From: JADGRF01 sp036382515
Lineage (GTDB): Bacteria > Myxococcota_A > Polyangia > Polyangiales > JAFGIB01
Assembly (NCBI GenBank): GCA_036382515.1
Contig: DASVHQ010000424.1
Location: 1-22,464 of the forward strand
DNA: 22,464 nucleotides
Direction: 5' to 3'
The first letter of the stretch is position 1. Every line of letters begins with the position of its first letter. A program made the position numbers and the translations under genes. Positions 15,065 through 22,032 of the stretch are shown piece by piece. Below the pieces are notes generated by a model that had not been told where the DNA came from, did not search any database, and worked only from the letters and a program-made list of their open reading frames with translations.

Positions 15065-16720
15065 TTACGAATTGTCGTCGACCGTCTGGACGTGCAGCGC
15101 CGACTCGTCGACGAACACGGCTTTGTCGTCCTGCGCCTTCTGCATCAGCTTGCGCACGTACTCGGCCAGCACCTCGCGGCGCTTCTGCGCGAGCAGGCCA
15201 TCGCGGATGCGCTGGCTGTCCTTGTCGGTCATCTCTTCGCGCTTGGCGCGCACGTGCTGCTCGAGGCGATACACCACGAATTCGTCGCCCAGCTGCATGG
15301 GCGCGCTCGCAAGCGGCTTGTCCTCGGTCATCTCGAACGCCGCACGCACCAGCGGCGCGCCGTCGAACGGCCCCGTGATTGGCGTGTCGGTACGACCGAA
15401 CGGACGGGTGTCGCGGAACTGCGGCGCGAGCGGATCGGCTTCCTTGGCCTCGCTGCCGGCCGCGGCCGTGGGCTGCCCCGAGAGCTCGCTGTTCAGCGCA
15501 TCGATGTCCTTGCCAGCTTGCAGCTCGCTCAGCGCCTTGTGCGCTGTGGCCTTGGCCAGCTCCGATGACTTGCGCTCGAAGTACAGCTTCTCGCCCAGCT
15601 CGCGCTTGGCTTCGTCCACCGGCACGTCGCCCTCGCGCACGGCTTCCACCTTGATGATGTGGTAGCCGAACTGCGACTCGACGACGTCCGACAGCTGCCC
15701 CGCCTTGAGCGCGAACTGCGCGTCGTCGAACGGCTTGACCATGCGGCCCTTGGGATTGAAACCGAGATCGCCGCCCTTCTTCGCGCTGCCCGTGTCTTCG
15801 CTGAATTGCTTGGCGAGCGTGGCGAAGTCCTCGCCCTTCTTGGCGCGTGTCAGCAAGTCATCGGCGCGCTTGCGTGCCGCGAGCTTGGCGTCCGCGCTCG
15901 CGCTCTCTTCGGCCTTGATCAGGATGTGACGCGCACGCACCTGCTTCTCCAGGCCCGTGTAGCGATGCTTCTCGCGCTCGTACTCGGCGTCGACGTCTTT
16001 CTGGTTGTCCTTGATGAACGCACCGAGTTCGCTGACGCTCGGCTGCAGCGAGCTGCGGTAGAACACCGGCGAGAAGCGCGCGTACTTGAGCGTGATGCTC
16101 TCTTTTTCGCGCACGTAGCTGTCCCAGATCTCGCTGGGCCCCACGGTGACCTGCGTGGTCACCGCTTCGCGCATCTGCTGCGCCAGCGCCTCTTCCACCT
16201 GCTCGGCGCCGAACTCTTCCACGCTGCGGCGCAGCTGGTACTGGATGAACTTCTTGAGGTTGTCCTTGCTGAACTTGCCCTTGGCATCCTTGAAGTCGAT
16301 GCGACGCGGACCGGACGGCGGCAGGTAGGGCCCCGCGTTCACCGACATCGACATGTGCACGACGCCATCCTCGGCGACCTTCTGCATCACGTCTTCCTGC
16401 GTCGTGGAGAAGCCCAGCTGGCGCGCCTGGCGTGCCAAGAGCGAGCGCTCGACCAGCCCTTGCAGCACCATCTCTTCGAGCTTGTTCTGCTTGGCGAACT
16501 CGGGCGGCACGTTGCCACCGCCGGCCAGCGCGTAGGCGCCGCGGAACTCGTTGGCGGTGATCTTGTCGCCGTACACTTCGGCCGCGTACGAGCCGCCGGT
16601 GCGCTGGCTGCAGCCCTTGGCTTGCGGGCCACCGAACTGCAGCACGAACACCGCGCTCAGCGACAGCACCATGAAGGCAAGCACGATGCCGCGGAACTTC
16701 TGGAGTATGCTCTCGAGCAC
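15065..16720 (-). CDS. PpiD/SurA-like periplasmic peptidyl-prolyl isomerase (parvulin)
   Basis: About 551 residues. One N-terminal membrane anchor (about residues 12-29, LAFMVLSLSAVFVLQFG) places the rest in the periplasm. A SurA_N-like helical chaperone region follows (about 45-215). A parvulin PPIase domain lies at about 261-360, recognised by VRARHILIKAEE, GEDFATLAKQFSEDTGSAKK, GGDLGFNPKGRM and GYHIIKVE. The tail is helical and charged. PpiD and SurA family proteins help fold outer-membrane and exported proteins. The frame is open to a GTG at 16747, but the GTG at 16720 is preferred because GGAGAG lies six bases upstream and the protein then begins with the PpiD-like LESILQKFRG. It is the first gene of the leftward operon with the M16 peptidase. 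Confidence 0.87.
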   Translation of the reverse strand: MLESILQKFRGIVLAFMVLSLSAVFVLQFGGPQAKGCSQRTGGSYAAEVYGDKITANEFRGAYALAGGGNVPPEFAKQNKLEEMVLQGLVERSLLARQARQLGFSTTQEDVMQKVAEDGVVHMSMSVNAGPYLPPSGPRRIDFKDAKGKFSKDNLKKFIQYQLRRSVEEFGAEQVEEALAQQMREAVTTQVTVGPSEIWDSYVREKESITLKYARFSPVFYRSSLQPSVSELGAFIKDNQKDVDAEYEREKHRYTGLEKQVRARHILIKAEESASADAKLAARKRADDLLTRAKKGEDFATLAKQFSEDTGSAKKGGDLGFNPKGRMVKPFDDAQFALKAGQLSDVVESQFGYHIIKVEAVREGDVPVDEAKRELGEKLYFERKSSELAKATAHKALSELQAGKDIDALNSELSGQPTAAAGSEAKEADPLAPQFRDTRPFGRTDTPITGPFDGAPLVRAAFEMTEDKPLASAPMQLGDEFVVYRLEQHVRAKREEMTDKDSQRIRDGLLAQKRREVLAEYVRKLMQKAQDDKAVFVDESALHVQTVDDNS

Positions 16721-16796
16721 GGGATTCTCTCCGCCGCGACTGCGCACGGCTGCCGGCGAACGGCCGGTTATCAGGGGGAAGGGCGCGGTAACATAA
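16721..16796. promoter_or_regulatory. 76-bp divergent promoter region
   Basis: The region separates the PpiD-like gene (-) from the PEGA gene (+). For the + strand, CGCGG-TAACAT (hexamer 16789-16794) ends only two bases before the ATG at 16797. A transcript from it would start at or just inside the annotated start, so either the element is not used or the true start is further in. For the minus strand, GATAAC (at 16767-16772 on the plus-strand numbering) is a possible -10. A GC-rich partial palindrome (GCCGG...CCGG) lies at 16752-16767. Confidence 0.3.
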
Positions 16797-18146
16797 ATGA
16801 GGGAAATAGGCCTCGCAAGGCGCCTGCAAATCCCAAAAAAAGCACCGGCGGGCTCGTGCTGTGGCCGGCTTTTCCGCGGCCTTTTGGCCGGCGCTTGGGT
16901 GTTTGGGGCGCATTGCGCGGTCGGGGATGCCTCGGCGCAAGAGTTTCAGCTCGCCGCGCCGGTGACCGTCGCACTCAGCCAGGCCGCCTCGGAGGCTCCG
17001 GGGGCGTCAGTGCCCACGGTGCTCGTGCTCGCCGAACCGGCCGCGCTTTCGCAGGCCAACGCGCGTGCGCAGGCGCTCTTTGCGCATGCCACGCGGGTGG
17101 CGGACGCACCCGCCTGGCTCTTGGCCGAGCGCAAAGGCGTGGTCCCTTCGGCCCTGGCCGTGCTCGCCGACATCGACGCGCTGCTCGCGCAGGCGCGCAA
17201 GAGCGGAGCCGAGCTCGACGAACGCACGGCGCTCTCTCAGCTGTCGCACGCGCAACAGCTGGTGCGCGGCGCGCTCGCCCTGCCCGGTGCCGCGGCGTTC
17301 TACGCCGAGGTGGAGCTGCAACTGGGCGTCACCGCTGCGCAGGCGGGTTTGCCCGGCCTCGCCGAAGCCTCGCTGCGCCGCGCGGCGCGGGTGGATCCGC
17401 GGCGGCGCCTGCTCTCGGGCGAGGCCAGTCCCGAAGTGGTCGCCCTGGCGGCGCACCTCTGGGACGAAGCCCAGAGCAGCCCCGAGGGCGATGTCACGAT
17501 CGAGGCCAACGCCGAGGGCGCGCAGGTCTTCCTCGACGACGCGCCGCTCGGTCGCGCGCCCGCGCTCGTGCGTGCCGGCATCGGTGCGCACGTGCTGCGT
17601 GTGCAGGCCCCCGGGTTCGTGGACTACGGCACGTTGCTCGACGTCGAGCCCGGCAAGCGCCCCGCGGTGCAGCTCGTGCTCGCGCCTGACCCGGCGGTGC
17701 AGCATCTGCGAGCTGTGCAGCGCCACGTCGACAACGCCAACGTCAGCGCGCTGCCCGCCGCGATCGCCGAGCTTGCCGCCGACCAGCCCGAGCTCTCGGC
17801 CGTGCTGATCGCTCGCGCCAGCGGCGAGCGCATGTGGCTCATGGTCTGCACCCCACACGGCTGCGCCACGCCCGAGCGCAGTCTGCGCGGACGTGCGTTG
17901 TCGGCTGGCTCGGTCACGCCGCTGCGTGTCGGTGACGTGGCGGCCGCGCAGGTTTGGCTACGCAACGTCGCGCTCAGCCCTGCACCGGCCGCTGCGCAGC
18001 CTGCGCGTCCGGCCTGGCAGCGCTGGTACGTGTGGTCCGGGCTCGCCGTGGTCGGCTTGGGCGCCGGAACGCTCGCGGCGGTGGCAGCTACACCTGCACC
18101 CGAGCACAAGCTGCGCGTGGTCGTCGACCCGAGCGCGGTGCGCTGA
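16797..18146 (+). CDS. PEGA-domain membrane-anchored protein
   Basis: A 449-residue protein. A basic, then hydrophobic N-terminus (to about residue 48, ending DASAQ) looks like a cleavable signal peptide with a long n-region. Residues 80-225 are Ala/Leu-rich and helical. A PEGA domain follows at about 231-297: GDVTIEANAEGAQVFLDDAP, then LGRAPALVRAGIGAHVLRV and APGFVDYG. A single membrane helix lies at about 410-432 with a short tail. PEGA domains are small beta modules of surface or envelope proteins, often found in myxobacteria, without a fixed enzymatic role. The AgmX-like gene follows on the same strand after 172 bases. The start is uncertain because there is no ribosome-binding site and a -10-like element is almost touching the ATG. 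Confidence 0.75.
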   Translation: MREIGLARRLQIPKKAPAGSCCGRLFRGLLAGAWVFGAHCAVGDASAQEFQLAAPVTVALSQAASEAPGASVPTVLVLAEPAALSQANARAQALFAHATRVADAPAWLLAERKGVVPSALAVLADIDALLAQARKSGAELDERTALSQLSHAQQLVRGALALPGAAAFYAEVELQLGVTAAQAGLPGLAEASLRRAARVDPRRRLLSGEASPEVVALAAHLWDEAQSSPEGDVTIEANAEGAQVFLDDAPLGRAPALVRAGIGAHVLRVQAPGFVDYGTLLDVEPGKRPAVQLVLAPDPAVQHLRAVQRHVDNANVSALPAAIAELAADQPELSAVLIARASGERMWLMVCTPHGCATPERSLRGRALSAGSVTPLRVGDVAAAQVWLRNVALSPAPAAAQPARPAWQRWYVWSGLAVVGLGAGTLAAVAATPAPEHKLRVVVDPSAVR

Positions 18147-18220
18147 GCCTGTCGCGCGGCTGCATACCGCCATCGCCGGCCGCTCAGCCCGCGTCCTGAT
18201 TGCGTTTTCTCGCTATGGCG

Positions 18221-18248
18221 TTGCGTTGGGAGCAGGCCTGCGTAGACT
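18221..18248 (+). promoter_or_regulatory. candidate promoter for the AgmX-like gene
   Basis: TTGCGT (18221-18226), a 16-base spacer, then TAGACT (18243-18248) resemble -35 and -10 elements. The start of transcription would be near 18256, giving a leader of about 60 bases with AAAGGAC as the ribosome-binding site ahead of the GTG at 18319. Confidence 0.33.
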
Positions 18249-18318
18249 CATCGACTCCGAGTCACAAAAGGCTTGGCGTGCGTCGGCTCACAAAGACGAC
18301 ACGAAAGGACAGCGACGC

Positions 18319-18906
18319 GTGGTCGACCAACCGAAACCCCACGGGGGCAGTAACCTCAAGTACCTCATCGGAGGGCTTTTGCTCTTGGGCGGCGCGGTCG
18401 GCCTTTGGTTCATGCTGCAAACGCCGCCGCCGCCGGTGGCCGAGCCAGCGCCCCCGCACAAGCCCAAGGATGCCGAGCGGGTGAACCCCCTGGCGCAGCC
18501 CGACCTGATCCTGGACGAGCAAAAAGACGCCGGCCAGCCCGCCGAGGTGGCCGCGGCCGAGAAGCCCAAGGCCGTGCACCACGAAGTGCGTGACGCCTGG
18601 GACTGCCAGGGCGACGTGGCCCGCACCGCGCTGCAGGGCCTCATCGACGGCAACCGCGCCCAGATCCGCAACTGCTACGAGCGCCGCCTCAAGGTCAACA
18701 ACATCCTGCAGGGCGACCTCAAGCTCAAGCTCAAGATCGGCCCCAACGGCCAGATGGCCGCCGCCGCCGTCAGCGGCACGCTGCACGACAACGACGTCTT
18801 CAACTGCGTGCGCGGCATCGCCCAGAAGTGGATCTTGCCGCCTCCATCGGGCGGCGACTGCGCCGTGGTGCAGGTGCCGTTCCAGTTCTCGCCGAAGAGC
18901 AACTAA
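18319..18906 (+). CDS. AgmX/PglI C-terminal domain protein with one membrane helix
   Basis: A 195-residue protein. A short cytoplasmic N-terminus is followed by a membrane helix (about 14-33, YLIGGLLLLGGAVGLWFML), a Pro-rich linker (PPPPVAEPAPP) and a charged stretch. A C-terminal domain at about 105-191 has the features of the AgmX/PglI group: IRNCYERRL, IGPNGQMAAAAVSGTL, VFNCVRGIAQKW and VPFQF. It has four Cys (96, 119, 163, 181). The topology is TonB-like, with an inner-membrane anchor and a periplasmic domain. AgmX is a gliding-motility protein in Myxococcus, but this domain occurs in many myxobacterial proteins, so motility is not implied. The GTG start is preceded by AAAGGAC eight bases away. 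Confidence 0.8.
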   Translation: MVDQPKPHGGSNLKYLIGGLLLLGGAVGLWFMLQTPPPPVAEPAPPHKPKDAERVNPLAQPDLILDEQKDAGQPAEVAAAEKPKAVHHEVRDAWDCQGDVARTALQGLIDGNRAQIRNCYERRLKVNNILQGDLKLKLKIGPNGQMAAAAVSGTLHDNDVFNCVRGIAQKWILPPPSGGDCAVVQVPFQFSPKSN

Positions 18907-18983
18907 GTCAGCCGAGGTCGAGGCTGTCGTAGCGTCCAGGGCTGTCGGCTCCGCGGCGTCTGGCGGCCCTCGGACCCCAGGGG

Positions 18984-18989
18984 TATAGT
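18984..18989 (+). promoter_or_regulatory. -10 element directly before the nucleotidyltransferase module
   Basis: TATAGT preceded by GGGG ends six bases before the ATG at 18996. With the usual six to seven base distance, transcription would begin on the A of the start codon, giving a leaderless two-gene message. No ribosome-binding site is present before this ATG. No -35 match is visible. Confidence 0.4.
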
Positions 18990-18995
18990 GACCTC

Positions 18996-19205
18996 ATGTC
19001 GGTGGCGGACACGCTTCGTCTCGAGCAGCGAGCCGCGGTGCAGCCAATGAGTCCGGAGGCTCGCATCCTGCTCGCCTTCCGGCTCGGTCAGCGTGATGTG
19101 GCGCTGTACGCGGCTGCTCACGGGGTTTCACCGGTCGAGGCGCGCCGCGCGCTGGCGAAGCAGCGCGGCACGGGCCGCGTGCGTTCGGTCAGCGCGAGCA
19201 GGTAA
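18996..19205 (+). CDS. Small protein paired with a nucleotidyltransferase (possible antitoxin)
   Basis: A 69-residue, basic, largely helical protein. The middle (SPEARILLAFRLGQRDVALY, then AAAHGVSPVEARRALAKQR) looks like a helical bundle or HTH-like fold and ends with an Arg/Ser-rich tail. From memory, similar short proteins with the pattern ARI-x-LA-x-RLG-x-D/E-x-x-LY often precede single-domain nucleotidyltransferase genes in Deltaproteobacteria and Myxococcota; I cannot run the search here. The gene ends three bases before the nucleotidyltransferase start, so they are surely cotranscribed. An antitoxin or partner role is inferred from this pairing only. Confidence 0.65.
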   Translation: MSVADTLRLEQRAAVQPMSPEARILLAFRLGQRDVALYAAAHGVSPVEARRALAKQRGTGRVRSVSASR

Positions 19206-19208
19206 AGC

Positions 19209-19748
19209 GTGCCGTTACTGCCACAAGTGGTCGACACGCTGTGCACGCGCGGCGTCCCGTTTGCACTGATCGGCGCCGCGGCGATGGCCGCGCACGGCGT
19301 CAGCCGTTCGACCTACGACATCGATCTCTTCACGGTGTCTGCGGCCTGCCTCGATATTGGGACTTGGCGCGACCTGCAGGCGCTCGGCATTGAGGTCGAC
19401 GTTCGCGTCGGCGACGAAGACGATCCGTTGCTGGGCGTCGTGCGCATCACGCACTGCGACGAGACCATTGACGTGGTCGTGGGTCGTGCGGCCTGGCAAC
19501 GGGGCGTCGTGGAACGAGCGCGTCCCATCCACGCACTCTCGGTCGAGCTGCCGCTCGTCACGGTCGACGATCTGATCCTACTCAAGCTCTACGCCGGCGG
19601 GCTACAGGACCGTTGGGACATCGAGCAGCTGCTGCTCACCGGGAACGACACGCTCGTGCTAACCGAGGTCGACGGCAGGGTTCGAGAGCTCCCGGCGCGA
19701 AGCCAGGCGCTGTGGCAGGAGCTACGCGCGTTGCGGGCCCAGAGCTGA
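19209..19748 (+). CDS. Nucleotidyltransferase, AbiEii/MNT-like polymerase-beta fold
   Basis: A 179-residue protein. The N-terminal half has the nucleotidyltransferase core: PFALIGAAAMAAHGVSRST, then YDIDLFT with catalytic D37 and D39, and a third acidic residue at D88 in the strand TIDVVVG. The downstream LLKLYAGGLQDRWDIEQLL is typical of the AbiEii/MNT-like group, where it packs against the active site. Such enzymes add nucleotides to a protein or RNA; in AbiE and MNT systems this is toxic or protective against phage. The glycine-serine signature of the family is here G-A-A-A, as in many AbiEii relatives. The GTG start is three bases after the small gene and has only a weak AGGTAA upstream, so translation probably depends on coupling. 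A 5-bp hairpin overlaps its stop codon. Confidence 0.8.
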   Translation: MPLLPQVVDTLCTRGVPFALIGAAAMAAHGVSRSTYDIDLFTVSAACLDIGTWRDLQALGIEVDVRVGDEDDPLLGVVRITHCDETIDVVVGRAAWQRGVVERARPIHALSVELPLVTVDDLILLKLYAGGLQDRWDIEQLLLTGNDTLVLTEVDGRVRELPARSQALWQELRALRAQS

Positions 19749-20166
19749 CGGAGCTCCGACCCACCGGGCGCGCAGAGCGAGCCAGCTCGGTGGTCATGGA
19801 CACGCGCTCGTTCGTCTTCATGCGGTTGGTCGCCTGTGGTTTCGGCTGTCACCGCGGCGCCGCAAGCCGCGGGTCCAATGCGGGCGGGGCTTCCGGTTTC
19901 TTCGCTGGTGCGACACGCGACTGTCGTGGACGTGCTGTTGTGCCCGAAGCTCCTCGCGAAAATGAGACTACGAGTCAGGCCCAAAGGGGAGAAACAGTCA
20001 GGGCTCGCAAGACCTCCAGCATCCACCGCGCCGGCTCCCGACCCGACTACCGCCAGCAAGCATGAGCGGGTATCGCGTGCGGCGAGTCGGCATAACCACC
20101 CAGAGAACGAACTTGGTTTGTGGCTTGGTTCACCGGTCTTCCCCGCGGCAGACCGGGTTGCCCAGG
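19749..20166. other. 418-bp region without a supported gene
   Basis: The region lies between the nucleotidyltransferase and the convergent repeat lipoprotein. A frame from ATG 19796 to 20065 (89 codons, starting MDTRSFVFMRLVACGFGC) superficially resembles a lipoprotein signal, but it has no ribosome-binding site, its third-position GC falls away after about 45 codons, and it has no domain. Bases 19950-20120 are lower in GC and richer in A than the surrounding DNA. A hairpin near 20133-20156 is listed separately. Confidence 0.4.
20133..20156 (-). terminator. hairpin terminator after the repeat lipoprotein gene
   Basis: CCGGTCT (20133-20139) and AGACCGG (20150-20156) are perfect 7-bp arms around a 10-base loop. 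The hairpin begins ten bases past the stop codon of the leftward lipoprotein gene, a typical terminator position. No run of T follows on the minus strand, so it may be a weak or Rho-assisted terminator, or only an mRNA-stabilising hairpin. Confidence 0.42.
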
Positions 20167-20754
20167 TCAGCGCGCGTGCCACACGCGGCGCAGCAGCAGC
20201 TCGACCGCGCGACGCTCGTGCTCTTCATGGCCTGCGCGCGGGGATCGCTTCGCGTGGTGATCGCCACGCGACCCACCAGAGGCGCCACCCGAGCTGTCTT
20301 GACTGCCACCCGCAGCGGAACCGCCGCCGCTTGCGGAGGAGCCTGCAGCGCCGCCGCCATATCCCGCCGTCGGGCCGCTCGTAGCGGCGCCCGCGTCTTG
20401 CGCGCCGCCGCTGCAGGAGCCGTTCGCGTCCGTCACGCAGCTGCCGCCGTCTTGCGGCAGGCCGACGCAGAAGCCATCGGCTCCGATGACGCAGCCGCCG
20501 CCGTCTTGCGGGAGGCCGAGGCAGAAGCCGCTCGGTCCCAGTTGACACGCGCCCCCGTCGTAGACGTAGGGCGAGGCGCCGCCATCGGCGGCGGCCGACG
20601 CCGCGTCGCGGTCGGCTGCTCCACTGGCCGAAAGCTGGGCGAGACCCGGCCCGATCGCGCGGCCGTGCGCAGTCGGTTCCGAGCTGCAAGCCCCGAGACT
20701 CAGCGCGCACAGCGCGATGCCCATCAGTACGTTCGGTCGTCTCGTCGGCTTCAT
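20167..20754 (-). CDS. Small lipoprotein with three 18-residue Cys repeats
   Basis: A 195-residue protein. The basic n-region KPTRR, a hydrophobic core and the lipobox SLGAC (Cys23) mark a lipoprotein. Residues 70-123 are three tandem 18-residue repeats, each opening with Cys and with a second Cys eight positions later (70/78, 88/96, 106/114); the first two share GFC-x-GLPQDGG. A Gly/Ser/Ala-rich stretch (124-163) follows, then a His- and Arg-rich tail (HHAKRSPRAGHEEHERR). No catalytic motif is seen and I do not recognise a family. The start at 20754 is supported by GGAGAG eight bases upstream, although the frame is open to 20913. Like the DUF1566 and S74 proteins here, it couples a signal or lipobox segment to a flexible linker and Cys-containing modules. 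Confidence 0.65.
   Translation of the reverse strand: MKPTRRPNVLMGIALCALSLGACSSEPTAHGRAIGPGLAQLSASGAADRDAASAAADGGASPYVYDGGACQLGPSGFCLGLPQDGGGCVIGADGFCVGLPQDGGSCVTDANGSCSGGAQDAGAATSGPTAGYGGGAAGSSASGGGSAAGGSQDSSGGASGGSRGDHHAKRSPRAGHEEHERRAVELLLRRVWHAR
20386..20547 (-). repeat. three tandem 54-bp repeats inside the lipoprotein gene
   Basis: Three 54-base units encode CQLGPSGFCLGLPQDGGG, CVIGADGFCVGLPQDGGS and CVTDANGSCSGGAQDAGA. The first two are close at DNA level (shared blocks such as CCGCCGTCTTGCGG and GCAGAAGCC on the plus strand); the third has diverged. The period is a whole number of codons, so units could be gained or lost without breaking the frame. Confidence 0.7.
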
Positions 20755-20972
20755 ATAGGTTCTCTCCGTGCCCGCGAGCTGCGAGCGTGCTCCCCACGTG
20801 TGCAAGGCAGATGCCAAGCCGCGGGTAGCCACGAAGCTCACGAATTCGCCGAAGAATACAGGGCGCCGCGCGCGAGCTCGTGCGCCAAGCTGTGCCAGGC
20901 CACACGCGAGCATGGGCTACCGACGCAGCTCGCGCAGCCGCTCCTGTGACCGTGTCATACCGCTGGCGGCAC
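20755..20972. other. intergenic region upstream of two divergent lipoprotein-type frames
   Basis: It holds the leader of the repeat lipoprotein (GGAGAG near its ATG) on the minus strand and a -10-like CATACC near 20956-20961 on the plus strand. I see no gene, tRNA or repeat in it. Confidence 0.3.
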
Positions 20973-21292
20973 ATGCACGCAGGTCGCGTCGGCTGGCTGC
21001 TCGCTCCACTCGTCTCGCTCGCCGCGCTCGGCTGTGCGATACCAGTCGCGTACGGCCGCACCGACCGCGTGCTCGACCAGCGCGCACTGCGCTGACCCAG
21101 CGCAGTGCCGCGAATGACGCAGGCAGCGCGACCGCTCCGCTCGGTGTCGGCAGCGGGCGACCGGATGCAAGCGCGAGCGACACTGTGCTCGTGCCCGCGC
21201 AGATTGTCCGCACCGGCCGGCAGCTCGTGTATCGCCTGCTCGCGTGGCGTCCCGAGCTGCCGATTCTCTTCCGCTTGCTCGCCTCCTTGTGA
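20973..21292 (+). pseudogene. possible small lipoprotein interrupted by a frameshift
   Basis: From ATG 20973 a 40-residue frame begins MHAGRVGWLLAPLVSLAALG then Cys, which looks like a lipoprotein signal (Cys22, lipobox ALGC), and it stops at 21093-21095. One frame over, an open stretch with high third-position GC continues to a TGA at 21290-21292, reading on through TGRQLVYRLLAWRPELPI. A single-base change in the segment 21075-21095 would join them into about 106 residues. It could be a decayed gene, a sequencing error, or chance. No family is recognised. Confidence 0.25.
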
Positions 21293-21295
21293 GCC

Positions 21296-21557
21296 TCGGC
21301 CTGTCCGACGCACTCAGGCCCGGGCAGGCCGTACGTGAACTCCAAACCTCCGACAACCAAAGCAGGCTTCAGTGGGGACGCACCTGGACAGGGTCACCGC
21401 CATCGGCGGCTCGCAGTGACCGACGCACTGCCAGCCGCGGGTTCCCGGCACGGCCCAAGCACGCCGCGACAGCCGGCGCTTGACATCACGAGGGGGAAAT
21501 TCGAGGTTTATACGTCTTAGGCGCCCAAGCCACACTCGCCTGATGCGCCGAGGGTGT
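21296..21557. other. 262-bp stretch with no supported gene
   Basis: No frame here has domains or start signals. A TTGACA at 21480-21485 is followed by TATACG only after 23 bases, too far for a standard promoter, and nothing convincing is encoded downstream on the plus strand. It contains the 3' side of the Imm5-like gene; I see only a weak GGCGC/GCGCC pairing near 21520-21555. Confidence 0.3.
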
Positions 21558-22025
21558 TCAGGTCGCCGACGCGCCTGCGCGGGGCGCGCGACGACGGCGG
21601 GCAGGGCGCGCTGTAGCTATCGCTGTGCGCTTGCGTGCCTTGCCCGCCTCGCTCGCGAACGTCGCCTTGCACACGTAATACGGCACGGCCATCGCGTGCG
21701 TGGGCACGTGCCAGGTGGCGATCGCATGGCCGGCGGCGCGCGCGGCGAAGCACGCGGCTTCGGTGCTTGCCGCGCGTGCGGCTGCGTGGGCGGCCAGCGA
21801 CAGGTTGCGGACCTCGGCCATGCCAAGCTTGCGCTTGCCTTGCGCCCACGCCCGAATCGCCTCGATGGCCTGGCGCGGCCGATCGTCGTCCGGGTGCAGC
21901 TTCTCGAAGATCGGCAGAGCTCGCTCGGCTTGCTGCGCCGCTTTGAGCGCAAACAGCCGGTGATACGGCCAGTCACGCTCCGTGGGTCGCGCATCGTTCA
22001 GCTTGGAGCCGCGCGTCGTCTTCAT
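21558..22025 (-). CDS. Imm5-like putative immunity protein
   Basis: A 155-residue, alpha-helical soluble protein. Recognisable Imm5 family features are DDDRPRQAIEAIRAW (46-60), SLAAHAAARAA (76-86) and AARAAGHAIATWHVPTHAMA (94-113) followed by VPYYVCKA; conserved His, Arg and Trp sit in the helices. Imm5 proteins were predicted as immunity proteins to polymorphic toxins, mostly from gene neighbourhoods, and many occur without an obvious toxin. The last 27 residues are Arg/Ala/Thr-rich and outside the family core. The ATG at 22025 is chosen because the longer frame (to 22241) adds only unlike sequence. No ribosome-binding site precedes it, but TGC-TAAGCT ends seven bases upstream, fitting a leaderless message. 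No toxin gene is visible in the window. Confidence 0.75.
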   Translation of the reverse strand: MKTTRGSKLNDARPTERDWPYHRLFALKAAQQAERALPIFEKLHPDDDRPRQAIEAIRAWAQGKRKLGMAEVRNLSLAAHAAARAASTEAACFAARAAGHAIATWHVPTHAMAVPYYVCKATFASEAGKARKRTAIATARPARRRRAPRAGASAT

Positions 22026-22032
22026 GGCGGGA

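Noticed and set aside
15659..17689. 676-codon plus-strand frame across the PpiD-like and PEGA genes
   Set aside because: It overlaps two well-supported genes, spans their divergent promoter region, and is low-complexity Arg/Ala-rich.
19796..20065. 89-codon frame starting MDTRSFVFMRLVACGFGC, resembling a lipoprotein signal
   Set aside because: No ribosome-binding site, falling third-position GC, no continuation that looks like a protein domain.
19589..20182. 197-codon minus-strand frame after the nucleotidyltransferase
   Set aside because: It overlaps the 3' end of the nucleotidyltransferase gene and has no domain or start signal.
21480..21514. TTGACA followed by TATACG as a promoter
   Set aside because: The spacer is 23 bases, far from 17, and no gene lies downstream on that strand.
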